From contig CAIQHB010000080.1 of NCBI GenBank assembly GCA_903871465.1, forward strand, positions 124,001 through 188,000: DNA of 64,000 nucleotides. Reading direction: 5' to 3'. Below the pieces are notes generated by a model. It was not told where the DNA came from, ran no database searches, and was given only the letters and a program-made list of their open reading frames with translations. Of the stretch, positions 33,586 to 42,136 are shown piece by piece; position 1 is the stretch's first letter, and each line of letters opens with the position of its first letter. The stretch is from an uncultured Methanosarcinales archaeon. Its GTDB lineage: Archaea > Halobacteriota > Methanosarcinia > Methanotrichales > Methanotrichaceae. Made by a program: the position numbers and the translations under genes.

Positions 33586-34857
33586 ATGATCGACATCAAC
33601 AACATAGTACCTGTCGTCTGTGTAGCTCTGGGTTTTGCACTGGGGATTCTGAGCGGCCTTACTCCTGGATTGCATCTGAACAACTTTGCGGCTATGCTTC
33701 TTGCCTTGTCGCCCAGTCTCATAAACATGGGTCTGACGCCCTATGAGATTGCCTCGATCATCCTTGCCGCCAGCATCTCTCAGACCTTCTTCGACGCCAT
33801 TCCGGCGATCTTTCTAGGCGCGCCGGACTCCGAAACCGCTCTTACCGTTCTTCCCGGCCAGAAGCTTATGCTGGAGGGACGGGGCATCGAGGCGATACGC
33901 CTGTCCGCCCTGGGAAGTGCGGGCTCGATCATATTTGCCCTGCTTCTGGTCGCACCTCTATCCTGGGTCGTCTCCAACTATTACGATTATCTAACTAAGT
34001 ACGTGGGAGTTCTACTCCTCGCCATCGTCCTGATGATGATCAAGTCCGAGAGAGGACCAGTGATCGACGGGCAGGGCTCGCTTGTGCACTGGAAGTACAA
34101 GACCCTCGCTTGTCTGCTCTTTCTGACCAGCGGCTTGCTTGGCGTCTTCGCCTTCAATCACGAGAGCATGATCAATTCACCACTGGGCCTGGAGCCACAG
34201 GTGCTACTTCCTCTGCTCTCGGGAATCTTCGGCGCATCGTCTCTGCTGCTGAGTCTATCCACAGATACGGAGATTCCCGAGCAGGAGGAGAGCCGGATCA
34301 AGATGACTGCCCCAACTTTGGTCAAGGCGATATTCGCCGGCAGCCTCGGAGGCTCCGTCGTGGCATGGATTCCCGGAGTCTCGCCATCTGTTGCTTCCAT
34401 CGCGGCCCGTTTGGGCGCGCAGGCCTCGGCGGAGGAGTTCCTGGTATCCATAGGAGGAGTAAACTCCGCCAATGCTCTCTTCTCGCTGGTGGCACTCTAT
34501 GTGATAGACAAGCCTCGCAGTGGAGCCGCGGCTGCAATTCAGCAGCTTCTGACTCTAGATCAGAGCATGGTGATGCAGATGATAATAATAATCGTAATTG
34601 TGGCCGCGGCATCCTACCTGGCCTGCATCGGTGCCGCTCGCCTGGCAGCACGGACCTTATCCCGGCTCAATTACAGATGGCTATGCCTGATCGTTTTGAC
34701 CTTCCTGGTGGCCATGACCTATGCATTCACCGGGCTTTTCGGCCTTTTCATCTTCTTCATGTCCACGGTGGTGGGCCTGATTGCGCCCGTGGCCGGTATC
34801 CACAAGACGCACGCCATGGGGGTGCTGATGCTGCCGCTGATTGTGAGATACATTTAG
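33586..34857 (+). CDS. TctA/DUF112-like membrane transporter
   Basis: 423 residues with about ten membrane segments. The opening GILSGLTPGLHLNNFAAML and the second half WIPGVSPSVASIAARL are the paired family motifs of the tricarboxylate transporter TctA group; SQTFFDAIPAIFLGAPDSET also fits. No TctB or TctC partner is nearby, as usual for the archaeal form, so its substrate is unknown. ATG 33586 starts the first helix. Confidence 0.85.
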   Translation: MIDINNIVPVVCVALGFALGILSGLTPGLHLNNFAAMLLALSPSLINMGLTPYEIASIILAASISQTFFDAIPAIFLGAPDSETALTVLPGQKLMLEGRGIEAIRLSALGSAGSIIFALLLVAPLSWVVSNYYDYLTKYVGVLLLAIVLMMIKSERGPVIDGQGSLVHWKYKTLACLLFLTSGLLGVFAFNHESMINSPLGLEPQVLLPLLSGIFGASSLLLSLSTDTEIPEQEESRIKMTAPTLVKAIFAGSLGGSVVAWIPGVSPSVASIAARLGAQASAEEFLVSIGGVNSANALFSLVALYVIDKPRSGAAAAIQQLLTLDQSMVMQMIIIIVIVAAASYLACIGAARLAARTLSRLNYRWLCLIVLTFLVAMTYAFTGLFGLFIFFMSTVVGLIAPVAGIHKTHAMGVLMLPLIVRYI

Positions 34858-34926
34858 TTAAGGGATTGACATAAAGTCAAACAGCGCACCCCTCTGCGAG
34901 CAGCGGGGCATGTTCGCGCCGTTTGA

Positions 34927-35297
34927 CTGGCAGCCTCGCTGGCATTCCTCTTTGTAGTAACAGCTGCGGCCTCCGATGATCTCTCCGGACTCTGGAAGAT
35001 AAGCTATGTTGTTCAGAGCGGCAGCCCTGACGACGGAGCCGATCCCGTGAGCTTCACTCCCACAGACGATGACCTCCTTCCAGAGCCAACCGAATACCTG
35101 GACCCGGAGGGGGAACTGGAGCGCCCAGCAGGAGAGTGGTGTGAAAGAGACCAATCGTCATCAGATATCAAAAAAATACCATCCTCATGGTCCAGAACAA
35201 GTCCTTCATCTGGCAGTGGTGTTGTAACACAGGTTTACGAGGCCATTGGCGTTTGACAAGGCCATTGAGACATGGCCGGCTAACGATACAGAGATGA
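34927..35297 (+). pseudogene. Decayed exported-protein gene (tentative)
   Basis: Right after an in-frame stop comes a signal-like stretch (SLAFLFVVTAAASDDLSG) with no start codon, leading into GLWKISYVVQSGSPDDG and an acidic Pro-rich part. At a run of seven A (35170-35176) the sensible reading moves to another frame (NTILMVQNKSFIWQW). The pattern suggests a secreted protein gene broken at the 5' end and by a frameshift. The minus-strand frame over the same bases is the alternative reading. Confidence 0.3.
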
Positions 35298-35298
35298 T

Positions 35299-36678
35299 TC
35301 AAGATTCATCTACCCGGTTTGCCACAGCGATGTATCTTTCCGGAACCTGCATTACATAAGACTTTTGGGAGATTCGCAGCCATAGCGCCACACACACAAG
35401 TCCGACCATGATCATAATTATGCCCAGGACCAAAATTGTATTACTCCAGTTCAGGGAAATGATGGTCATGCCAATGCTTCCCACGAAGATGCCAAAGCAG
35501 CTCAACAGAGCAGCCGCAGATCCTGTATCCTCTCTTTGCTGCTCCAGCACCAAATTGGCCAGGGGAGTGCGCACACAGCTTGCACAAATGGTTGCCGGCA
35601 AGAGCGCAATGGTCAGCATCCAGGGCTGAAAACCGCCCACAAATGATATGAGAAGACCGCAGGCAGATACCATCGCAAAGCAGGTGATGATAATCGATCT
35701 TCTGCGGTATTTTCTGGATATTCTCATGTACAGCATCGGCCCCGTGATCATGCCCAGAGCATTTATGGCGAAATAGTAGCTGTAAACCTGCGGGCTGAGT
35801 CCGAATTTATTTATATAAATATATGATGAAGAGGCTATGAACGCCATCGAGGATATGCTCGGCAAGGAAGAGAGGGCGATGAGAGACGAAAAGCCTGAAT
35901 TCTTGGCGACTATGCCTAGCCTTCCCAATGCCTGCAGCATGGAGCCCGTGTTGCGTTTGTCTATTGTCTCTTGCAGGGCAAGGCTTCCGGCCAAAGCCAG
36001 CAAGCCGATGAAAGCCAGGGCCAAGAACACACCCCTCCAGGACATGAACTTCAGCAGAAGTGCACCAAGGACCGGGGCTACTGTAGGAGATATCAAGACC
36101 ATGGACTGGACCATAGCTAAAATCGGCTCTCTGCTCTCCCTGTCATAGACATCTTTGATCATTGCCGTGGCCACGGCAAAGGCACCGCTGCCTCCGATGG
36201 CCTGCAGGATGCGAAATGCTATCAAGTGATAAATATCCCAAGAGCCTGCGCAGGCAAAGCTTGCGGCAGAATACAAGGATATCCCGATCAGCAATACCGG
36301 CCTACGACCGTACTTATCACTCAATGGTCCCCAGAAAAGCGTTCCTATGGCGAAAAAGACGAAAAACAGAATCAGCGTGAGATTGGCCAGGTCTGCAGAG
36401 ACGCTGAAATACTTCGCCATTCCGGGAAGTGCGGGGAGATAAAGGTCTGTTGACAGCGGAACAAAGGCGCTAAGAAATGTTATAAGCGCGATCAATCCTT
36501 TTTCTCCCAGATATTTTTGTTTGCGAGCAAAAGAGGACGTGGTCATGTTTGATCTCTGGAATTTTGTGACGTGGGGCCCCGTCTCTGACAAAGCTGCTTT
36601 TTCATCCTGCGATCCATCTCCAGGCAGTTTTACCGCCTCTCCGACTTTGGTTTTCGACTGCGTCATTGATTTGCTCAA
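35299..36678 (-). CDS. MFS transporter, Bcr/CflA multidrug type
   Basis: 12-helix proton-driven exporter of the drug-resistance type, 459 residues. Motif A is GPLSDKYGRRPVLL and the Bcr/CflA mark PLSTDLYLPALPGMAKYF opens helix 1. The N-terminal ~45 residues are polar and not typical; an ATG at 36546 (MTTSSFARKQ) would remove them and may be the real start. A single gene without a clear regulator. Confidence 0.88.
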   Translation of the reverse strand: MSKSMTQSKTKVGEAVKLPGDGSQDEKAALSETGPHVTKFQRSNMTTSSFARKQKYLGEKGLIALITFLSAFVPLSTDLYLPALPGMAKYFSVSADLANLTLILFFVFFAIGTLFWGPLSDKYGRRPVLLIGISLYSAASFACAGSWDIYHLIAFRILQAIGGSGAFAVATAMIKDVYDRESREPILAMVQSMVLISPTVAPVLGALLLKFMSWRGVFLALAFIGLLALAGSLALQETIDKRNTGSMLQALGRLGIVAKNSGFSSLIALSSLPSISSMAFIASSSYIYINKFGLSPQVYSYYFAINALGMITGPMLYMRISRKYRRRSIIITCFAMVSACGLLISFVGGFQPWMLTIALLPATICASCVRTPLANLVLEQQREDTGSAAALLSCFGIFVGSIGMTIISLNWSNTILVLGIIMIMVGLVCVALWLRISQKSYVMQVPERYIAVANRVDES

Positions 36679-36713
36679 AACTTCTTTGATCCTTTTCTCA
36701 ACTCTAAAAAAGT

Positions 36714-37127
36714 TTAGAGTTGATTAAGCAAGTCGTTGCCGTCTACTTTCACTTCGTAAACTGGCAAATCGTAAGTTTTGATTAAACTCTGATTCTCGCC
36801 TATTTGCTGAAACATTTGCTTCATTGCTTTTTGAACTTCTTCGGGGCACTTGGCAAACATGTTATCAGACCCGCTACCCTCCAGTTTAGCCCCAGATATT
36901 AATTTCTCTGTGGTTACGTCAAATCTTGAAAAATGCATAGGACAGGTAACAATTGTGTTAGTTAGCGTGCCCAGGGAGAGTCTAGCATTCTCGTGACCGC
37001 ACCGGTCCCCGATCACGTAAAACTTACCAATGACATTCGCGATGCACAGCTCTTTCCCGTCGACCTCAATGTGTTTCATGGTCCCGTCAGGTATCTCGCT
37101 TACCTTTGCAACTTTGACAAAACTCAT
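36714..37127 (-). CDS. Rieske [2Fe-2S] domain protein
   Basis: 137-residue soluble Rieske-type ferredoxin. Cluster ligands: CGH and CPMH in DRCGHENARL and VTCPMHFSRFD. The end of the protein (LPVYEVKVDGNDLL) is the usual closing strand. An insert with many Lys/Gln lies between the cluster and that strand. I place the start at ATG 37127 because a GGTGTGAG box lies just upstream; a longer frame to 37241 would include the tail of another gene (next entry). Role: electron transfer, partner unknown. Confidence 0.82.
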   Translation of the reverse strand: MSFVKVAKVSEIPDGTMKHIEVDGKELCIANVIGKFYVIGDRCGHENARLSLGTLTNTIVTCPMHFSRFDVTTEKLISGAKLEGSGSDNMFAKCPEEVQKAMKQMFQQIGENQSLIKTYDLPVYEVKVDGNDLLNQL

Positions 37128-37220
37128 ATTACTCACACCGGCAGAGGACATACTCCGCTGGACGAAAACACTATTTTTATCTGTTAATAGCTCCAATTTT
37201 CCATCTATTAAGTTTGCCAT
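37128..37220 (-). pseudogene. Transplanted 5' end of an isochorismatase-like gene
   Basis: Just upstream of the Rieske start, in the same frame, sits a fragment starting MANLIDGKLELLTDKNSV. The intact isochorismatase-type gene at 55255 starts MTNSKDGKLELLADKNSF, and the DNA matches closely over about 50 bases. The similarity stops where that enzyme would go into its catalytic aspartate (VDYQ). The fragment either lends the Rieske gene its promoter and an N-terminal tail or is a leftover. Confidence 0.65.
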
Positions 37221-37340
37221 TTTTTTGGTACCCTCGCCCACTGAATGCAGGCATTTACAATGTGCCTCCTTATATCCTGAATCGAAGCATTTCCTCTTGC
37301 ATTTTCATCATCCATATATACCACAATTCGATCCTCTCTT

Positions 37341-37742
37341 CTAGTACTCCGTTCGTTTGATGACAATGGTATTAGAAATTCTATTGAATAAACGCTGCCT
37401 GCTCTTTCGGAAAAAAAACCAGCATGCAACGCAGTCCAAAAGAAGTAAAAATGCCTTTCCAAAGCATTCCAATGCAGCGTCTCTAAACCTGATACTCTCT
37501 CCAAGAGGACCTGTTACAACTATGTTAAAGAGCATCTTCCCTAGCGACTGACCTCTATAACCCTCCAATACGGTCCAATAAATGAACAACAAAGCTGCTA
37601 GCAGAAATACACCACTGAGGCTAAAAGCATCTATTTTTAAAACGGTCAGAATTCTGTACCAGAGGATGCCCATAAGAAGAACATCGATCAACCAGGCCCA
37701 AAAACGATCTTCCCAGCTTGACAATACTATTATCTCATTCAT
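37341..37742 (-). CDS. RDD family membrane protein
   Basis: 133 residues with three membrane segments. The RDD marks are EDRFWAWLIDVLL at the start, GYRGQSLGKMLFNI in the middle, and KSRQRLFNRISNTIVI at the end. RDD proteins have no settled function. Located between the Rieske gene and an RND exporter cluster on the same strand, but with gaps over 100 bases, so no operon. Confidence 0.83.
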   Translation of the reverse strand: MNEIIVLSSWEDRFWAWLIDVLLMGILWYRILTVLKIDAFSLSGVFLLAALLFIYWTVLEGYRGQSLGKMLFNIVVTGPLGESIRFRDAALECFGKAFLLLLDCVACWFFFRKSRQRLFNRISNTIVIKRTEY

Positions 37743-37859
37743 AGGAACTCCCTTCGAGACAACCAGATTCCGCCCATTCGTATCCAGATTTTAACTATTT
37801 GTATCCGCGATTTGACCTGATTTTTTTAGCCCCCAAAAAAAGGAGGAAGGGGCTGGTGC

Positions 37860-38915
37860 TCAGCAGGCCTTCTTCTGTTTCTTCCGGTACATGTATCCGC
37901 CTGCTGCGACTATGATGATGAGAACTATTGCTGCAGGCAAAAGCAATGACGAGGATGCGGCCTTGACCGTTAATGGTATCTTCATGCTCTCCGAGATGAC
38001 GGTGTCGCCGTTGATATCAGTGTACTTGATTTCACTGTTAATTCCATAATCCTTGGGAGTGGCATCGGAGTCCACATCCAGTCTAAAGACAACCGTCTTC
38101 TCCTCTCCTGGCCCCAAGGTGCCAACGAAAGCCTGGTCATCAGTAGATGAAAATGGCTTGAAGATAGACAGCCTTGCAACTGCATCCGTGATGGGATCAT
38201 CGCCGATATTCTTATAGGTCGCAGAAATGGGCGCCTTTTTGTCTCCGGCAGAGAGAACTCCGGTGGCGTTCAAGATCAAAAAGTCCGCCTTCTTCTTGAC
38301 GACGATGCTAATAGGTACCGTCTGATTGGCCTTATGATAGATGTAGGATTCTCGGAAATTTGCCAGAGTCGGCGAGCTTCCGCTGGTAACAAGCTCTGAG
38401 GCATAAACCCGAACATTGTCCTGATAGTCGTAAGACAGGTTCAACATCAGAGGATATTTTCCAGCAGGGGCGTGCTCTCCGATCTTTAAGGTGAACTTCA
38501 AGGGCGCCTGGGTCTTATCACCTGATTTAAGAGACTGAACCACCTGATCGCCTGACTTTACATCGATCTGCTGGTTGTTTGAACTCAGGCTGGCGGTGAT
38601 CCCCAACGCTGTAGGCTTCTTATACTCTTCCTGCAGCTCAGCGTTAGCCAGAGCGAACTCTTTGGGATTCTGGGGAGTCTGATCCTCGTCAAACCCTAAT
38701 ATCCGTCCATAGTTGGTCAGATCCACGTACAACGTGACGGTATCTCCGCGCTCGAACTCATCCGTTCCCGAAACACTGGCTGAGATACTCGGACCACCAT
38801 ACATGGTGTAATAGTTGTCTCCACCCAGCTCAAAGGGTATATAGGTGTTCTGAGCATGAGCTGTTGCCAGGAGTGTCAACATGCAAGCCAAAGCTATCGC
38901 ATACTTAATTTCCAT
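37860..38915 (-). CDS. Exported COG1361-like protein, C-terminal membrane anchor
   Basis: 351 residues: signal segment (ALACMLTLLATAHA), then two or three beta-sandwich repeats of the NEW3/CARDB kind (FERGDTVTLYVDLTNYG; KKAPISATYKNIGDDPITDAV; GPGEEKTVVFRLDVD), then one membrane helix (LLLPAAIVLIIIVAAGGY) with a basic end. Such proteins in methanogens pair with RND-type exporters. Overlaps the exporter gene by 11 bases, so the two are made together. Probably faces the cell outside. Confidence 0.83.
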   Translation of the reverse strand: MEIKYAIALACMLTLLATAHAQNTYIPFELGGDNYYTMYGGPSISASVSGTDEFERGDTVTLYVDLTNYGRILGFDEDQTPQNPKEFALANAELQEEYKKPTALGITASLSSNNQQIDVKSGDQVVQSLKSGDKTQAPLKFTLKIGEHAPAGKYPLMLNLSYDYQDNVRVYASELVTSGSSPTLANFRESYIYHKANQTVPISIVVKKKADFLILNATGVLSAGDKKAPISATYKNIGDDPITDAVARLSIFKPFSSTDDQAFVGTLGPGEEKTVVFRLDVDSDATPKDYGINSEIKYTDINGDTVISESMKIPLTVKAASSSLLLPAAIVLIIIVAAGGYMYRKKQKKAC

Positions 38916-41250
38916 TGATTATTCTCCGTGATTGATTATTGATTAGCCTAATTGCTTTCTTAAGTTCCTGTTTAGCGTTTCCCAGCACTTCGCGTTGAAT
39001 TTCCATACGAATCATCAGAACCACAAATACTGTGAAAGTGGTGATGAGGGCAAAGATAATCGACAACACTGTCACAAGCCCGAAGTTGCTGACTATGTTG
39101 AAGGGCGATGACATCAGAGCTGCAAACCCGAAGACGACAGTCGCTCCCGATGCCACCAATGCAGAACCTATGCGATTGGCAGTGATCTTCAGCGCCTCAT
39201 AAGGGTCTCCCACATTGTTCAGTTCTTCATAGAAGCGCTCCATCATCAATATGGCATATTCCGAGCCCACACCCAAGACCAGAGCACCCAGAGTGGCTGT
39301 GAGGGGAGTGTACTTCAATCCACCTAAGTACATAACCCCGCCCATCCAACCTATCACTACGAGCATGGGCAGCACCGGCAGCAGGGCCTTGATAAGGTCT
39401 CTGTATATTACTAAGAGCAGGATAAAGATCATGACCAGGCCTAATAGCGACATCTCTACCCTACCAGATGTCAGTGCATCCATGACAGTTGTCATGAGCA
39501 CTGGTTGGCCCGTTATCCTAACTGAAACTCCGGGAGGCGGAGTCATCCAGGCCAGGTCGTCTTCGTACGACTTGATGAGCCGGGCCATACCTTCCGTACC
39601 CAGGTTGGTCTGAGCATCGCCTATATTTACATCTATAATTGCCAGGTTATGGCCGCTCAGATACGTATCTTGTACAGCCACTGGCAGGGAGGCAATTATC
39701 TCTCTTATCAGGGTTCTATCATCAGGTATCTCTCCGCCGCCCGCCTCTTTAACATAGGTGGCTATGCTTGTAGCGCTTTCAGTCCTATCCTCTCTGGATG
39801 TCAGCAGATAGTTGCCAAAATCATCCATCCACATGAGATTATCCGGATCAGTAACATCGTCAGCCTGAACTAAGAACTTAATTGAATCGGTTCCGCCGAA
39901 AAACGCTTTCATATGGTTCAAGGCGATCAGAGGTGATAGATCTTGAGGGATGTAGTTCTTCGTATCCGTTTCTATGGGGACCAGCGTGTCGGCATAATTT
40001 CCCGCAAGAGCCAGGATCAGAGCCACGGCCAGCACCGCTTTCCACTTTTCGACACAGAAATTTGCAGTCTTCGCGATGAATGCGCCAATTGCAGAACCAT
40101 CTTCCGAATGGCCTTCAGCCTTCTTTTTTCTGGGCGATTTTCTTTCTGACAGATAAAGGACCGTTACATCCACGAAGAGAGCGGAGAGGTAGCACATGAC
40201 AAGACCGATCATACAGACCTTTCCGAAATCATTGATCGAGGGGACGGTGGAGCTGAGAAGTGACAAGAAGCCTGCCTCGGTTACAACCAGGGCGATGGCC
40301 ACAGGAATGGCCACGTGGTTGACCGTACTGATGGCGGCTTTCACTGGGGACTTGCCCTTGAGCAACTCCTCATCTATCCGGTTGTGGAACTGGATGGCAT
40401 AGTCTATGCCAAGTCCTATCATGATAGGAAAAGCAGCAAATGTGACCATGCCCATAGGTATATGAAAAAAACCCATAGCTCCGAAGGTCCAGATTATGCC
40501 CAAAAAGACTATGGGCAAAGGAAGCAGAGACCATCTGACATGTCTGAAGACCAGGAGCAGGGCTACTATCATCAGCACTCCGCACAGGGCAAGAACCGAG
40601 CCATTGCTACTGTTCATTGTCGCCACAATAGAGGCCTGGAAGGAAGGATCTCCCGTGACGGTGATGCTATAGCCTGCGGGAAATTCTGCAAAACCAACTG
40701 CATGATTTAATTCCACAAGAAGCTCGCTACGTTGTGACTCTGTCAGGGTGGCGGTGGTAGGCATCCCCACGATCATCCTGGCATGCCTGCGATCAGGCAT
40801 GAGCCCCTGGATTGAGGAGCCGGCATCGGCCAGGATCGCATCTATCCTCTCCTGAGAGGGAATACGACGGATGCCACTACTTTGATATTCAGCGTCGGCC
40901 ACGATGTCGGCTATGCTCTGGACACTAATCACATTAGGAACCTGCTTCATGTGATCGGATAAGCGCAGGCTGGCCGACAGAACATCAACTTTTGCCACGT
41001 TATCGCCTTCTATCAGAATCACATTGCCGTCTGCACCGAAGTTTTCCAGATACAAGTGGTCATATAATTGATAGAGGGCCGAATCTTTTGACACGAAACT
41101 CTCTGTAGTCATGCCATGGCTCTCTACCTGCTGAGCATAGTTTACGGAGACCAGTGTCAAGAGAACTGCTACGACGATGATTATTACAGGATTCTTGGTG
41201 ATCCACACACCTAGTCGTTCCATGCCAATCATGCCAATAAGACCATCCAT
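38905..41250 (-). CDS. RND superfamily exporter (MmpL/HAE3-like)
   Basis: 781-residue transporter with two halves, each with one helix, a large outer loop and a cluster of about five helices. Sequence marks: PIMIGLGIDYAIQFHNRIDEE in the first half and LGVGSEYAILMMERFYEE in the second, with the proton-relay Asp/Glu in those helices. The archaeal HAE3 group may move lipids or hydrophobic compounds; substrate unknown. Divergent from a GbsR-like regulator, which probably controls it. Confidence 0.9.
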   Translation of the reverse strand: MDGLIGMIGMERLGVWITKNPVIIIVVAVLLTLVSVNYAQQVESHGMTTESFVSKDSALYQLYDHLYLENFGADGNVILIEGDNVAKVDVLSASLRLSDHMKQVPNVISVQSIADIVADAEYQSSGIRRIPSQERIDAILADAGSSIQGLMPDRRHARMIVGMPTTATLTESQRSELLVELNHAVGFAEFPAGYSITVTGDPSFQASIVATMNSSNGSVLALCGVLMIVALLLVFRHVRWSLLPLPIVFLGIIWTFGAMGFFHIPMGMVTFAAFPIMIGLGIDYAIQFHNRIDEELLKGKSPVKAAISTVNHVAIPVAIALVVTEAGFLSLLSSTVPSINDFGKVCMIGLVMCYLSALFVDVTVLYLSERKSPRKKKAEGHSEDGSAIGAFIAKTANFCVEKWKAVLAVALILALAGNYADTLVPIETDTKNYIPQDLSPLIALNHMKAFFGGTDSIKFLVQADDVTDPDNLMWMDDFGNYLLTSREDRTESATSIATYVKEAGGGEIPDDRTLIREIIASLPVAVQDTYLSGHNLAIIDVNIGDAQTNLGTEGMARLIKSYEDDLAWMTPPPGVSVRITGQPVLMTTVMDALTSGRVEMSLLGLVMIFILLLVIYRDLIKALLPVLPMLVVIGWMGGVMYLGGLKYTPLTATLGALVLGVGSEYAILMMERFYEELNNVGDPYEALKITANRIGSALVASGATVVFGFAALMSSPFNIVSNFGLVTVLSIIFALITTFTVFVVLMIRMEIQREVLGNAKQELKKAIRLINNQSRRIINGN

Positions 41251-41318
41251 TTGGATTTTACAGAACGAACCGAAGGAACATAAAATACTTAAACGTTGCG
41301 TTTGAATTGAGTAATGTA

Positions 41319-41858
41319 ATGGACGAAGAAATGCTGGCGCTAAAAAGGCCTATAATTGACGCATGCATCAAATCCGCCAAGAGAAATGGGTGGAGCGATG
41401 CCATGGGAATACTGAGAGGTATTCTCTTCCTGGAAAGCGAACCAATGTCCCTTGATATGCTGGCAGAGAAGACCGGCTACAGCAAAACGACTGTTCGATC
41501 TAATATGAACTACCTTGAAAACCTGGGTTTGGTCATTCGAGTTGTGGGTCCTTTGGGCAAGCAGCATCGTTATAAACAGCACCGCTATGCATTGGTGAAT
41601 GAAGCGGAAGTCATGAGGGTTATCTTGTCTGCTGCGAAGGAGGAGGTACATTCGATCTTACAGGCCCTCATTCGAATCGAAAAAAATCATAAGGACAACA
41701 GCATGGAAGAGGCAAGATTAAGCGTTTTATTGGCCGAAACAATACAATTTTATGAAGAAAGGAACAGAATTTTGGATCTCATAAGCGAGTACACGTCGAA
41801 AGAACTTATTGAGATCTTAGAGAGCAAAAAAAATGAATCCTGCAGAATCACACAATAG
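41319..41858 (+). CDS. GbsR/MarR-like transcriptional regulator
   Basis: About 179 residues with a winged helix domain (RGILFLESEPMSLDMLAEKTGYSKTTVRSNMNYLENLGLV), a wing (GKQHRYKQHRY) and a long C-terminal coiled region. ATG 41319 is in frame with TTG 41307; I prefer the ATG. A TATA-like aaaatacttaaac at about 41281-41293 lies 25 bases upstream, so a near-leaderless message is likely. Divergent placement suggests control of the RND exporter operon. Confidence 0.82.
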   Translation: MDEEMLALKRPIIDACIKSAKRNGWSDAMGILRGILFLESEPMSLDMLAEKTGYSKTTVRSNMNYLENLGLVIRVVGPLGKQHRYKQHRYALVNEAEVMRVILSAAKEEVHSILQALIRIEKNHKDNSMEEARLSVLLAETIQFYEERNRILDLISEYTSKELIEILESKKNESCRITQ

Positions 41859-41925
41859 TGATGAAATTGCGTTATATTGAGAATCGATATCATTGGCGGA
41901 TGTTGCTTTAAATTGGCTCCATTGT

Positions 41926-42136
41926 TTATGTGAATGAGTACGGTTGCCACGGTCCATTGAAGTGAATCGTAACGCCTTCTTCACACTCGATCTCATCCAG
42001 TACCGACCCAAGAGCTTTTAGGCCAGCCCAAGCTCCACTGACCAGATCCATTGCGGATATTCCGGGACCCCCCGGGCCCTGTGAGCCAGCCAGGCACCAG
42101 GACTGCATCATAGGTATCTCAATCGTCTCCCCAAAA
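41926..42136 (-). pseudogene. C-terminal remnant of a phytoene-desaturase-like FAD oxidoreductase (tentative)
   Basis: A 70-codon open stretch reads IPMMQSWCLAGSQGPGGPG, then GISAMDLVSGAWAGLKAL. This follows the FAD-closing motif at the C-terminus of CrtI-type oxidoreductases (AGxxxxPGGGxxxAxxSGxxAA). The catalytic front is absent because the sensor kinase gene ends at 42137, so only the tail survives. It could also be read as a chance frame. Confidence 0.35.

Noticed and set aside
34110-34874. 254-residue plus-strand frame
   Set aside because: Out-of-frame reading inside the TctA-like gene.
34858-35154. 98-residue minus-strand frame with a Cys-rich end
   Set aside because: Not excluded fully, but no ribosome site; the plus-strand reading with a signal-like segment seemed more gene-like, so only that is listed as tentative.
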